Shown: positions 35,089 through 45,039 of the stretch, one piece after another
How positions within the stretch are numbered: position 1 is the stretch's first letter
Layout of the letters: each line of letters starts with the position of its first letter
NCBI GenBank assembly: GCA_029204225.1
Contig: CM055113.1
Coordinates: 2,316,081-2,380,080 of the forward strand
Source of the DNA: Diphasiastrum complanatum
Lineage: Eukaryota > Streptophyta > Lycopodiopsida > Lycopodiales > Lycopodiaceae
Length of the DNA: 64,000 nt
Direction of reading: 5' to 3'
Notes under the pieces: model-generated
Told to the model about the DNA's origin: nothing
The model's input: only the letters and a program-made list of their open reading frames with translations
The model's database searches: none
Position numbers and translations under genes: made by a program

Positions 35089-36210
35089 TGTCGCTACAGA
35101 CTGCATTTTTCTTCATATTTTCTGACAAGCAAAAAAGCCGACACTATTGCCTTTATTTTTGCAACACTTGTGTTACTCAGTTTTTAGGCCATTTCCAACA
35201 CTTTTAGAAATGCAAAAAATGCGACACTGCATTTTTACATGCAGTTTATGACAAGCGACAAACGCGAAAAATGCGACTGCATTTTTACATGCAATTTCTA
35301 ACAGGCGACAAAAAGAAAAAAATGTGACACTGCATTTTTCCATGTAATTTTTGCCTTGGAAAAAAGTGAAAAACCCGACACTACAGTTTTACACGAGATT
35401 CTACACAGGCAAAAAAACTCGACATTGCAGTTTTACGTGGGATTCTACACAGGCACAAAATCCGACACTACAATTTCCACACATGCAAAAAAATGCGACA
35501 CTCTCCAGAAATACACAAGATTCCTCACAGACTGTATGTGTCTTCACGCTCCAATAACAACTGTTCTAATTAGTCAATTAATCAGCTATTACGCGATCTT
35601 GTAAATGTAAAGCTAGAATAATACAAGATCTTTTCAGTTGTTATAAATGTAAATGAGCGATTGAAGATCTGACAGATCAGATATTAGAAGTCATTATATC
35701 TCAGAGGATGATTTGACAGAGATTAAATGACCAGAACAGGTCTTCTAGTAGCTGACTCCTCAGACCTAGTGATCATACAGAGAGAGATATATTCAAAACT
35801 TTAGCAATTGCTTTGAATATGTGAATAGGATCATGCACTCACCAACGCAATTGTATTGTGGTCTAATCGTTGTTACTATATCTTTATTATACAAATTCGC
35901 TATTGTTCTACATCTTTTGCATTCTTATTGAGTAAAATTAACTCTCACTCCTCTTATACAAACATCAATATAAAGAGAAATGTATAGCTATCTCTAACGC
36001 CTAAGTTATTTCTACATTCTCTTCATATTAGATTATCAGTATTAGAGGATTGCATGGCTATCTCAGATGCCTAATCGCTTCTGCAATCTCTCTTTCACGA
36101 CAGTCTAAGTCTCCTACACTGACAATCTTATTCAACTCTAAAAAACAGCTCGTAATCTCCATTCTCTAAGTAATCCATGATCATGTTAAACACAATCATC
36201 ACTGTTTTTC
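35089..36210 (+). mobile_element. candidate LTR (plus orientation) related to the LTR of copia element B
   Basis: The segment opens TGTCGCTACAGACTGCATTT and aligns with the LTR at 43743-42556 read on the minus strand (TGTTGTCGCACAATCTGCAT). Both then run into a degenerate minisatellite with CGACACT, TGCATTTTT and ACAGGCAAAAAA words. This copy ends near TTTTTCA followed by TGGTATTCATTG, a degraded primer-binding site. Its 3' third has two loose copies of a TAGCTATCTCTAACGCCTAA-like word (about 35980 and 36057). No matching internal coding region follows. Confidence 0.55.
35100..35520. repeat. degenerate ~50-bp minisatellite in LTR U3
   Basis: At least seven imperfect units of roughly 45-70 bases follow the pattern CGACACTGCATTTTTACATG, then CAATTTCTAACAGGCAAAAAA. 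An inverted-orientation array of the same family occurs at 43560-43745. Confidence 0.8.
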
Positions 36211-37515
36211 ATGGTATTCATTGTCTTTCTCTTGTTGGTTGGGACTTCGTTCAGAAGTACACCCAAACAAATGGAGCTATTGTTGAATCTCTGTGTGATA
36301 GCATCCACTCCTTGAGAATCATTCAAGAACTGATTGAATCCCATTCTAGGGGAGTTAGGGTCGAATGGAACAGGACTTTGGGGCATAACAAAAATTTCTT
36401 TTGAGTACAAGGGGTTGGAATCATCGCACACTTCCATGAACCTTTGGATAGCCAGCGACATGGCTATAGTGTGGAGGAGGGGGGGTGGAGGAGAGGGGGG
36501 TGAGGTGGCATGCGCTTTTGCGACTTGACCTATGGAGCCAATTGTCACATAAGGCATAGCTGAGTAATCTGTGACAAGGGTAATTGTAGAGGACGGGGGA
36601 TGGGTAGGCTTGATTTGATAGCAACAGAGAGAGTTGGCGCAGTTGACATTGGTGGCTGAGTTCAATGATGAGACACGGGAGGCGAGTGGGGTGAAACTAT
36701 CTCGCTATGTAGCTGTCTATGACTCTGTGATGTGCTTGTTTGGTGGGAGGATTCGGCTAGTGTTAGCTCATAAATAGCTAGCATGGAATTAGTCCAAAAT
36801 CTGTGCATTTTATTCTCCAAATAAGACACTACCAATGAAGAGTGGAGAGAGTCGACTATAGATTGTTTATTTGTGTTAGCCTTGATGGCTCTCTTCAACT
36901 CCCCAAAGATGGTCTTATGCTAGCCATAAGGCTAGATTTTCTCCTTCACAAAGTCTATATGGGATTCGACCAAATAGTGGAAGATCTGTGAGACTATCAT
37001 CTCCTTTTGCAGGTTTTCCACCATCAGGAAGTTATTCAAAAGATGTGCGGCGGCCTAGAGGACTGAATCTTTGATGGCATCTATAATGCAACCATCATTA
37101 GTTTGGTACTGATTCATCCAATTGTCCACAAATGGTTTAATGATCTGATTGGCCAATTTATGTGATAGGGGGCTCTAGGTCCAGAGACAATGCCTACGGC
37201 AACAAGGGTGGCCTCCGTCACACGCACCTTGTGCACGACTCCCTGAAAGGTGATATAAAAATTGGCTTTGGCCTCATCCCACGTGCCAAAAGCCATACTA
37301 ATGAACTCCATACTGATTTTACTTGGAAAAACAATCGCATGAATGCCCATCATTTTGAGAAAAGGCTCAACGAGAGTTAACCGTTCATTCACTTTGCCAG
37401 TGCCAGGGAAAGCCATGATGTCCGTTGAGGTTGGAACATAACACAAGACAATGGATCTGGATGAAGTGGAGGTATCAGATTCTATAGAAGAGATGCTTGC
37501 AGGTAAGATTAGCAT
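36186..37515 (-). pseudogene. decayed ORF of unknown family, about 440 codons
   Basis: I do not recognise this family. The minus-strand frame 37515-37114 encodes 133 residues (VNERLTLVEPFLKMMG, GTWDEAKANFYITFQGVVHK). After a frameshift near 37160 a second frame continues (IIKPFVDNWMNQYQ, QIFHYLVESHIDFVKEKI, FGELKRAIKANTNKQ) to about 36662. Another frame with PPSPPPPLL follows to 36186. Three TAG stops in the middle segment sit where CAG (Gln) would restore sense. Long open stretches with a biased amino-acid composition suggest a former protein, probably of a mobile element given the surroundings. Confidence 0.5.
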
Positions 37516-37591
37516 AAAAGATAATCATAGAGCTTGGAAGCATATCAAAAGAATGTTTGAAAGTTTTGGAAAAGTTTGGTCATGGGAGAAA

Positions 37592-38441
37592 TGTTAAAAT
37601 TGTCACTTTCAACTTGATGTAATTGATTCATCATGAGATCTATGATCATGATAGGATCTCACATGTGTGGAGCCTATTTCCACGTGTGAAGGATGTACAA
37701 AATGTACTTGTAAATTGTTAGATTCATTCTGGTTCAATCTACAAAAGTGTGAACTTGATCTGCGGCTAGAATCTAAGAAAAAGTCACTTTGACCAATTTT
37801 CATGTAATTAGCTTGCACTTCCATGTGAAAGAGTAAATGCTCCCACATGTCAAGTTGTTGTTTACACGTGTGGATCAAGTTGTAGAGGATAAGATGTAGA
37901 TATTCCACTAGATCCTATTTTGTAGGGAATATCCCTATTTTTGTGGCAACTAGCTTTTGGTTTCTAGCTAGTGTGATAAGTCAACTTTGGATAATGGGCA
38001 TATTTGGCTCCTATTGGTGGATCTAGATGATAAGGCACTCTTCACATGTGTGAAGGCCTTCTGGACAATACATAGCTCATGGATGTACTTGATCTATAAA
38101 GAGATAAACCAAATCAATAGAAAGTTGATGAGCATTTGCATTCCAGCAACTTGCTTGTAATTCACTCATTGGAATTGTGTTTTGATGCTTGAAATGGTTT
38201 TGTATTCAAATGTACTTTGCTCTCAAGTTGCAGTCTATATAGTGACTGTCCTCCACATGTTTGAGGCCGCCCTTGTTTGTTTTTTATCATTAGATCCATT
38301 GCTCTTACTAAAATCATAGTGCATTGTTTCTAGATCAAGATCTAGCCTATAGAGCTTGATAGATCTTTGGATTTAGCAATCAATAACTCTTGCAGATTGA
38401 TTTGTACAATCCATCATTGTCCTTTTTTTAGAAAATCAACA
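37592..38441 (+). mobile_element. 5' LTR of copia element C
   Basis: An 850-base segment begins TGTTAAAATT and ends AATCAACA, giving TGTT/AACA inverted ends, and abuts a perfect primer-binding site. No 3' partner is present in the window because element C is truncated near 39796. Confidence 0.75.
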
Positions 38442-38453
38442 TGGTATCAGAGC
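38442..38453 (+). promoter_or_regulatory. primer-binding site of copia element C
   Basis: TGGTATCAGAGC directly follows the LTR end ACA and precedes the gag ATG at 38639 by about 190 bases. Confidence 0.88.
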
Positions 38454-38638
38454 AAAGTACAAGAGTGATGTAATAATTGAGTTTGCTAGAATTTTTTGTC
38501 TAGATCTATTCTACCATCATCCAAGCTTGGGCTAGATTGATAGGGACAAGACTATAGGATTCTTCTTCAACCATAAGTCTACATTAGATCATTCAAATTC
38601 AGAAATCTCTATGCATTTCATAGAGCAAACCATTCACA

Positions 38639-39796
38639 ATGTCTTCCAATGGTGGTTTTTTGTTAGAATCTAGAGAGAGGCTAACATCTACAAACTATTC
38701 CATTTGGAAAGTGAGGATGGAATCACTATTTGTGATCCATGACCTCTATGACATTTTTCTTGGAATTGAGGAAGAGCCTCAAGCAGCCCAAGAACAATTG
38801 AAATACAAGAAGAGGGCTAGATTCGCCCTACATTGTCTAAAGGAATCAAGTACTTCAAAGCATGAAGAGAAGTGGATAAAGTGGACAAGAATATGTCCTA
38901 AGGATACAGTCTTTAAACAAAGAATTGGGATCTATTGGAGACAAGATCCAAGACAAAGAACTAGTACAAGTGATATTGAATGGACTAGGTGATGAGTTCA
39001 CTGATCTAGTTCAATCTTTTGCTATTCAAAACCATTGCATAATGTTCTTGTGGCTGAAGAGAGTAGGATTCTACACCTCAAGACAAGAATGGGGTCTATG
39101 TCACTACATGGTGGTGATGAAAAAGCAAACTTCACATCAAAGGGCAAGAAGAAGACTCGTCCATTCAAGAATAACCAAGGCAAGGAGGCCAAGGTCAAGG
39201 ATGGTGGATCTACCTCCAAAGGGAAGATCAAGAACAAAGCTAAGCTAAAGTGTTTCTTCTGTGGAAAGAAAGGACACTTTGCTTCTGAATGATATAAGAA
39301 GAAAATCTCACAAGGCAATGAGGATCATGGAAATCTTGCACAAGAGGAGGATGAAGAGGATGGCTTCAACACATCCTTGATGGTAGCATCTACACCAATA
39401 TCAAGCAAAGAGACATGGTGGATTGATAGTGAGGCTAGTTCCCACATGTCATTCAACAAGCATTTCTTTTATACTTTACTTTCTTGTAATGATTCTAAGA
39501 AATCAATCTACACTGCTAGTGATCAAGAATGTAAGATAGATGACATAGGATGTATTCCATTATGCTTTGGATCATCTAGAAGGCTAGATCTTGATAATGT
39601 TTTGTATGTTCCATCCATTGCCAAAAAAATGCTTAGTGTTGGTCAACTAATGGATAATGGACTAGATGTACATTTCAAAAATGGAGTGTGTTCCATCTTA
39701 AAACATGATAAGTGCATAGCTAGTGGCATTAATATAGGAAGGCTTTTTAAGTTGGATGCTAATGTGGCCATTGAAAGTGTGAATATGGTTAACTAA
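38639..39796 (+). pseudogene. copia element C gag-protease, truncated
   Basis: Gag begins MSSNGGFLLESRERLTSTNY and has the copia gag words NYSIWKVRMES and KYKKRARFAL. It shifts frame near 38900 and again near 39030. The single zinc knuckle CFFCGKKGHFASE ends in a TGA where the last Cys should be. The protease active site is DSEASSHM, with Glu in place of the Gly of DSGA, and the LDNVLYVPSIAKKMLSVGQL block follows. The sequence ends at 39796, before any integrase core, next to the oppositely oriented element B. Confidence 0.88.
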
Positions 39797-39969
39797 TGTT
39801 GGATTTCATTCCTTTAATCATTATGTAATGTTGAACTACTTATTCTGCAGTTTTACTCACATTGTTGAGTGTCCAAGGTCATCTGTAGAAATACACATAT
39901 TGTTGAATTACTGTCGAACAGACCTAAAGTATTAGCCGAGGATTACCAAATAACGACTTCAATAGGAGA

Positions 39970-42401
39970 TGAAGCTAGTTTTCCGTCAACTTTATACTTG
40001 ATCTTGAAGACCCATGTGCAATCGATAAGATTGCTACCAACAGGTAGTTCCACTGACCATGTCTGGTTCTTGATCAGAGAGGAATACTCTATTTCCATTG
40101 CTTCTTTCCAAAGATTGGAGTCTGATTGGTTGAGTGCCTCTTTGACTGAAGTTGATTCCTAAATTAGAGCACAAACATACTCATGGATATATTTTGTGGG
40201 ATATGTGCGCACTCGATTCATTCTTCTTGGAGGTGGCATTGATTGGTGATCCATTCCTTGGTCGGATTGTTGCTTGGTAGAAAAAATGTCTTTCTCTGAT
40301 TTGATGTCAAATAGTTGTTTGACTGTCGACACGATGAAACCTGAGGCTTGAATTGTCGTGTCAGTGGCAAGTGTTGAAGGTTTGTATGGAACTTTACCCT
40401 TGTCTTTGAAGTCGATGAACTGATCCTCGACAAAGACAATATTCCTACTGAATAAAATCTGCTGGGTATCAGGATCGTACAATTTGTAGGTGTTGTCGGA
40501 GGAAGTGTAACCGATCATAATGGTCTTTAGACTTTGGAAGTTAAATTTTTTCCTTATCTCCTTTGAGTGCGTAGGCGATGCAACTGAATACTCGTAGGTT
40601 CTTCAAGGCTTAGATCATGTCCAAACTTCATAGGGTGTTTTACCTTTGGTCGAACATATGTTCTAGATGTAAGATACACTGGAGATAGCTTCAGCCCAAA
40701 AATTCTTTGGCAATGATGCATGTGCCAACATGGATTTAGCTGACTCGACTAGGATACGATTATTCCTCTCGGCTAAGCCATTAGACTGAGGCGAATAGGG
40801 AGTGATGAACTATTGTTCAATGCCTTGGCTTTGGTAGTATGCCTTGGATTCAGCAGAGATATACTCTCCATTATTGTTGGATCTCAGGGTTTTGATTCTT
40901 TTACCAGTTTTTTCTCTGCATGCTCCTTGAAAATTTTGAAGCATTTGAAAACTTCGGATTTCTTCTTGGTAAAGTTGTTAGAGGGTTTGCGGATATCGAG
41001 ACAACCCTAACCCTAGCTAATAAGTGAGAGAGATTTGGCACCCTGTGTGTGTAAGTCCAGCCCGATGATCACATAGTTATTTGATTAGTTACAAGTTAAT
41101 AAAAGAATTTTAGGCCTTTTTGCGGGACTTTTAATGTCGCAGGGCCTAAAAGCCAAGTTAGTGAATAACTTAGGGGTTCCCACCAAAATTCAAATTCAAA
41201 TTGGTTCTCTCCAATTCCTGAATGAGTTCCCTCGCTTTTTCAAATTTGATAAATTTGGGAGGTAGAAATTGGCCAATAGGAATTGAGGCCAAGAACCTAA
41301 AATATATTAATCCACTATTTATAGTGGTGGATTTGAATTATTTTGTACATGTTCTCTTCATTTCAATACAAGAATAGCTTGTGTGCTATTGTCGCCAAGG
41401 TGAACATATTTCTTGATACTGTAAGGTGTACAGGACTCGAAACATCCAATCAGGCTAGTCATGTATTGAGTGGCTCCGGAATCCAGGAACCAAGAACCGT
41501 CGCTAGATGCTCCTTGATGGCTGGTCATGAAGGCATCATGAAATGCTTTTTGAATAGGTTGTGGAGCTTCTGTAGCTGCATCTGCCACTTGATTCGACTG
41601 CCCCTTGCTGTTGTTCTTTGCTTGCAGTATCCAGCAGTCTTGAATTTCATAGTTGTTTCGCTTGCAGTATTTGCAGAACAGCTTCTTCTTCGTCTGTAGA
41701 TTCAACTATTCTTTGTGTTGTGCTGGTTTCTGGTCTGGCTTAGATTTCTTCAGGCCTTTCTTCTTCTTCTACTTAGTCGTGCTTTTGTTGGTGTATAAAG
41801 CGTGAGAATCACCTGAGGAACTTGAGGCTTCGTTCCTCCTTGTGTCTTCATGCTACAACATAGTAATGACTCTCGAAAGAGTCAGTTCTGGATGTGTCGT
41901 GATGATCATCACCCAGCTGTCGTATGAGTTTGGCAGGCTTGTAGGCAGTTGCATCACTGCATCTTGATCGTCTATGACAGATTCGACAGGGGCCATTTGC
42001 CTTAGCAGGTTCTTGAATTGATTGATGTGATTCTGTAGGAAATCACCATTTGCCATCTTAAGGGAGTAAAATTTCTTCCTAGGATATAGCTTGAAAGCTA
42101 TATCTCACACTTTGTATAGTGTGCTCAAGATGTCCCAGAATTCTTTCGATGTATGGGCATCAGATACATGGTCGATTTGGGTATCCAAAATGTTAAGCAT
42201 GATCACTGCGAAAGCCTTTCCATCCTCCAGCTTCCATCTGGCAATTGTTGCATCGTCTGCTTTGGGTTTCCCTTCTGCACCTGTAACAACGTCATACAAT
42301 TCTTTAGCCATTAGTACAGTTTTCATTTTAAATTTTCACAGATGGTAATTGGCTCCATCAAGCTTGTCCATAATAGGTCTGGCTTTCCCTTGGAAATCCA
42401 T
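39970..42401 (-). pseudogene. copia element B polyprotein (minus strand), decayed
   Basis: Gag starts at the ATG at 42401 (MDFQGKARPIMDKLDGANYH) and continues as MAKELYDVV and HTSKEFWDILS. The zinc knuckle CKYCKRNNYEIQDC (about 41670) has Tyr for the ligand His. The protease DSGATQYMT near 41470 is intact. Integrase follows at about 40990-40540 (FKCFKIFKEHAEK, TPYSPQSNGLAERNNRILVE), then the domain MIGYTSSDNTYKLYDP and the first part of reverse transcriptase (LWKEAMEIEYSSLIKNQTW). It ends at about 39970. TAG or TGA stops replace expected Gln or Trp codons at several sites. About 350 bases of non-coding DNA separate protease from integrase. Confidence 0.88.
41000..41357. repeat. non-coding insertion between protease and integrase of element B
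   Basis: The copia reading is absent here. The segment holds CCCTAACCCTA at about 41006, an inverted repeat TTTTAGGCC/GGCCTAAAA at about 41109-41151 with an inner TGCG/CGCA stem, and a TATTTATAG TATA-like word near 41320. Its end (CTTCATTTCAATA) resembles 28310-28330. A small solo LTR is possible but its ends were not established. Confidence 0.4.
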
Positions 42402-42544
42402 GTGAAAGATTAGTCTAAGTGATAGGAAAAACTATTAGTGACTTAAGTAAGAAAATCTGGTATTGAATTACAGCACAAGAAGACAATTACTCTATCGGCT
42501 AGTAGAGTCTTGTACTGTAGAAGCTTATCAAGCTACAAAAGTAT

Positions 42545-42555
42545 CTCTAATACCA
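42545..42555 (-). promoter_or_regulatory. primer-binding site of copia element B
   Basis: Read on the minus strand: CAACA followed by TGGTATTAGAG, one base off the canonical site, placed about 145 bases before the gag ATG of the minus-strand element. Confidence 0.8.
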
Positions 42556-43040
42556 TGTTGGAAAAGTCAAAGGAGGGTGTGTGAGTGTGAGAAACTAAAA
42601 TAGCTCAAAAAGAAACAAACACGAAAGGAAGCAAACTCGAAACTCGAACGAGAAACGAACTCGAATGAAAAGTGTTTGTGTGCAGCGGAATGAGCTATAT
42701 TACTCTTTCTCTAAGAATGACTACGCCTATCAGAAATGAACAGAATGTTAGTGATAGAATTCACGGTCGATCTGATTATGTAGCCAAACATTAAGCAACA
42801 AAACATCGGAAGAATAATTTGTCGTGAACAACTAGACAAATTATTAGTCACGAATGATTTGCAAAGAGCTAGACTGAGCTCAACTGATAATCAGTCGCAA
42901 ATTAGTCACAAAAGGCAAGACTAAATATTAGTCACCAACAACTAGACTAATAATAATTCGCTAAGAACAGATTACCAGATTGAGCAATAAGAGAGTCAAA
43001 CAGAATGTTGAAAAGCATAGCAATATTGACACAAATCTAA

Positions 43041-43125
43041 ATATAGAACAAAACAGAGCTGCTATTAAATTAAATATAACAAAATATAGAACAAAACAGA
43101 GCTGCTATTAAATTAAATATAGCAA
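43041..43125. repeat. 43-bp tandem duplication in the LTR of element B
   Basis: ATATAGAACAAAACAGAGCT and the following GCTATTAAATTAAATATA occur at 43041 and again at 43084, period 43, with one or two differences. Confidence 0.92.
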
Positions 43126-43559
43126 AATATACATGTCAATAATGTTGTGGAGCACAAGACAATAGCGGATGAAACCGCGTGCTCTACAAAGCTAACTCAA
43201 TCTATAAAAGGAATGAACCTGTTATTGACAATACAAAAGAATCAATGCGCAAGGCATCTACTTTGTCTATCTATGATAAGTTTTTGATGCTATTATGTTC
43301 ACACACTCTGTTAAATACGCAAGTGGTATTCAATGTATACACAATTTTACAGGTGTGCAGATGAAGAAAGTACAAAGTGGATGTGCTATATGTAGGAGAT
43401 CGTGGGTGGCTGCTATCGTTGTCAAATCTGTTAGCACAGTTGCATGGAATGAGTGTGAGAAGGCTGCGACATCAGCCTTTGCTGAAATGAACGTTCGTGA
43501 AGATGCGAAAAGTGTGACACTCTGACAAATGCCTTAGGATTTGATTTACAGGGTGCCTT

Positions 43560-43743
43560 TGCTTTTCCTAGGGCACATTCAACATTTTGTAAGGTAGTGT
43601 CGTCTTTTTCGCCTGTCACAAATCACGTGGAAAAACATAGTATCGCTTTTTTTGCTTGTGAAAAATTACTTGTATATATGCAAACAGTCGAGTTTTTTGC
43701 CTGTCTTTATTTTACATGTAAATATGCAGATTGTGCGACAACA
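43560..43743. repeat. inverted-orientation copy of the ~50-bp LTR minisatellite
   Basis: The reverse complement reads as degenerate units with GCATATTTACATG, GACAGGCAAAAAACTCGAC and GACAGGCGAAAAAGACGACAC. These are the same consensus words as the plus-orientation array at 35100-35520. Confidence 0.78.
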
Positions 43744-43817
43744 TGAGTAAAAATACAGCATGAATGGAGGTAGATTAAAATAGGATTTAGGAGAGTAGAG
43801 GAGATAAATCCAACAAT

Positions 43818-44840
43818 ATGGGATTTGATCAAGCTCTTGTAGTTAGAGGATGTGGTGGCAGATTTGGTCGTGGAAGACGCCAATCAAGAGGTGGAAACTC
43901 AAATCGTGGATTGTTCCAACAATTTCAAGAACAATCCAATGATGGCCCAAATTGAGGCAATCGGCATCAAGGTCAAGGTCAAGGACGCGACAATCCAAGA
44001 TAGAAGAAACCTGGAAATTGTTGATATTGCAACAAATTTGGTCATTGGGAGTGTGAGTGCTACAAGAAACAAGACAAGTCAGCAAAACAGAAAGGCAAAT
44101 GGCAGGTAGACAATTATGTTGATCAACATCAATTTGATGATGATCAATATGAGGACGATGCAGACGAGAGTTCAAACTTGTTCATTTTGGCACTAATGAC
44201 AAGTAATGAAGCCAAGGATACCTAGTACATCGACAGTGGAGCACATGACTTCGATGAAGGAGTGGTTTTCGTAATTCAAGAAAATCCACAATGGTGATGA
44301 AGTTGGACAAGCTGATGGCCACAAGCTGATGGCCAACTGTTACCTGCTAAAGGATTTGGAGTGGTGCCAATGAGGTTATCCAGCGGGATGATAAAGCGGA
44401 TAAGCAATGTGCAATATGTACATGGCTTAGCTAACAATCTACTGTCTGTTGGAACGATGGCTGATCAACAACTCGAGATTGAGTTTGACAGTGACAAATG
44501 TCTTGTCGAGAACATCAAGAATCACTACACAGTATTTCTATAGGAGCTAGAGTCAACAAGAATCGACTACACAAATTGAATGCGAGATCTTTTGCTCAAG
44601 CTATGGTAAGCACTGTTGATAGTCGAAGTGATCTGTGGCATCAATGTAATGGTCATATTAGTGCTCAAAGTTTACAGATTCTCAAAAGACGTAATCTAGT
44701 TATTGGTTGCCAGATATCTCTTTTGAAGAAAACATTTGTGAAAGTTGTATTTTGGGAAAACAACACAGAGAGTGGTTTCCCAAAAGTGGAGCAAGGAGAG
44801 CCAGTGGCATCCTAGATCTTGTCCACAATGATCTATGTAT
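43818..44840 (+). pseudogene. copia fragment A2, same family as element A
   Basis: The segment parallels 30050-31080 of element A nearly throughout. It has the FDQALVVRG gag motif, the RGN-rich linker, a CCHC knuckle region, protease Asp-Ser-Gly-Ala (intact here, unlike A), the ISNVQYVHGLANNLLSVGTM block and GAG-pre-integrase HISAQSLQILKR. Frameshifts and stops are frequent, and an extra segment of about 50 bases lies near 44520-44570. It ends at about 44840 (LVHNDLC), next to a CA-rich tract. No LTR is visible. Confidence 0.88.
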
Positions 44841-44912
44841 AAAAAATTTGTTTATGTAGAAGCACATGCACTTATGTTGTGACAATATGGGTGCCAACTA
44901 GGTTCAAGGAGA

Positions 44913-44996
44913 CATGCACACACACACACACACGCACGTGCACGCGTACACGTCACACATGCACATGCACCACACACACGCACATGCACGTGCACT
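44913..44996. repeat. alternating CA/CG microsatellite
   Basis: About 84 bases of mostly alternating purine-pyrimidine CA, CG and TG steps, Z-DNA prone. It lies at the junction between copia fragments A2 and E. Confidence 0.9.
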
Positions 44997-45039
44997 CATG
45001 AAATATAGTTACTATGTCAGCTGACAAATCTATAGTGCG

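Larger units (their letters stand above)
42556..43743 (-). mobile_element. 5' LTR of copia element B
   Basis: A 1188-base segment, read on the minus strand, begins TGTTGTCGCAC and ends TTTTCCAACA, with TGTTG/CAACA inverted ends. It abuts the primer-binding site at 42555. It contains a U3 minisatellite at 43560-43743, a 43-bp tandem duplication at 43041-43125 and a degenerate CAACTAGACTAA/TTAGTCAC-type repeat at about 42820-42960. The 3' LTR was not found. Confidence 0.75.

Noticed and set aside
41000-41020. Interstitial telomere (CCCTAACCCTA)
   Set aside because: Only two adjacent heptamers, too short to indicate a telomeric array or fusion point.
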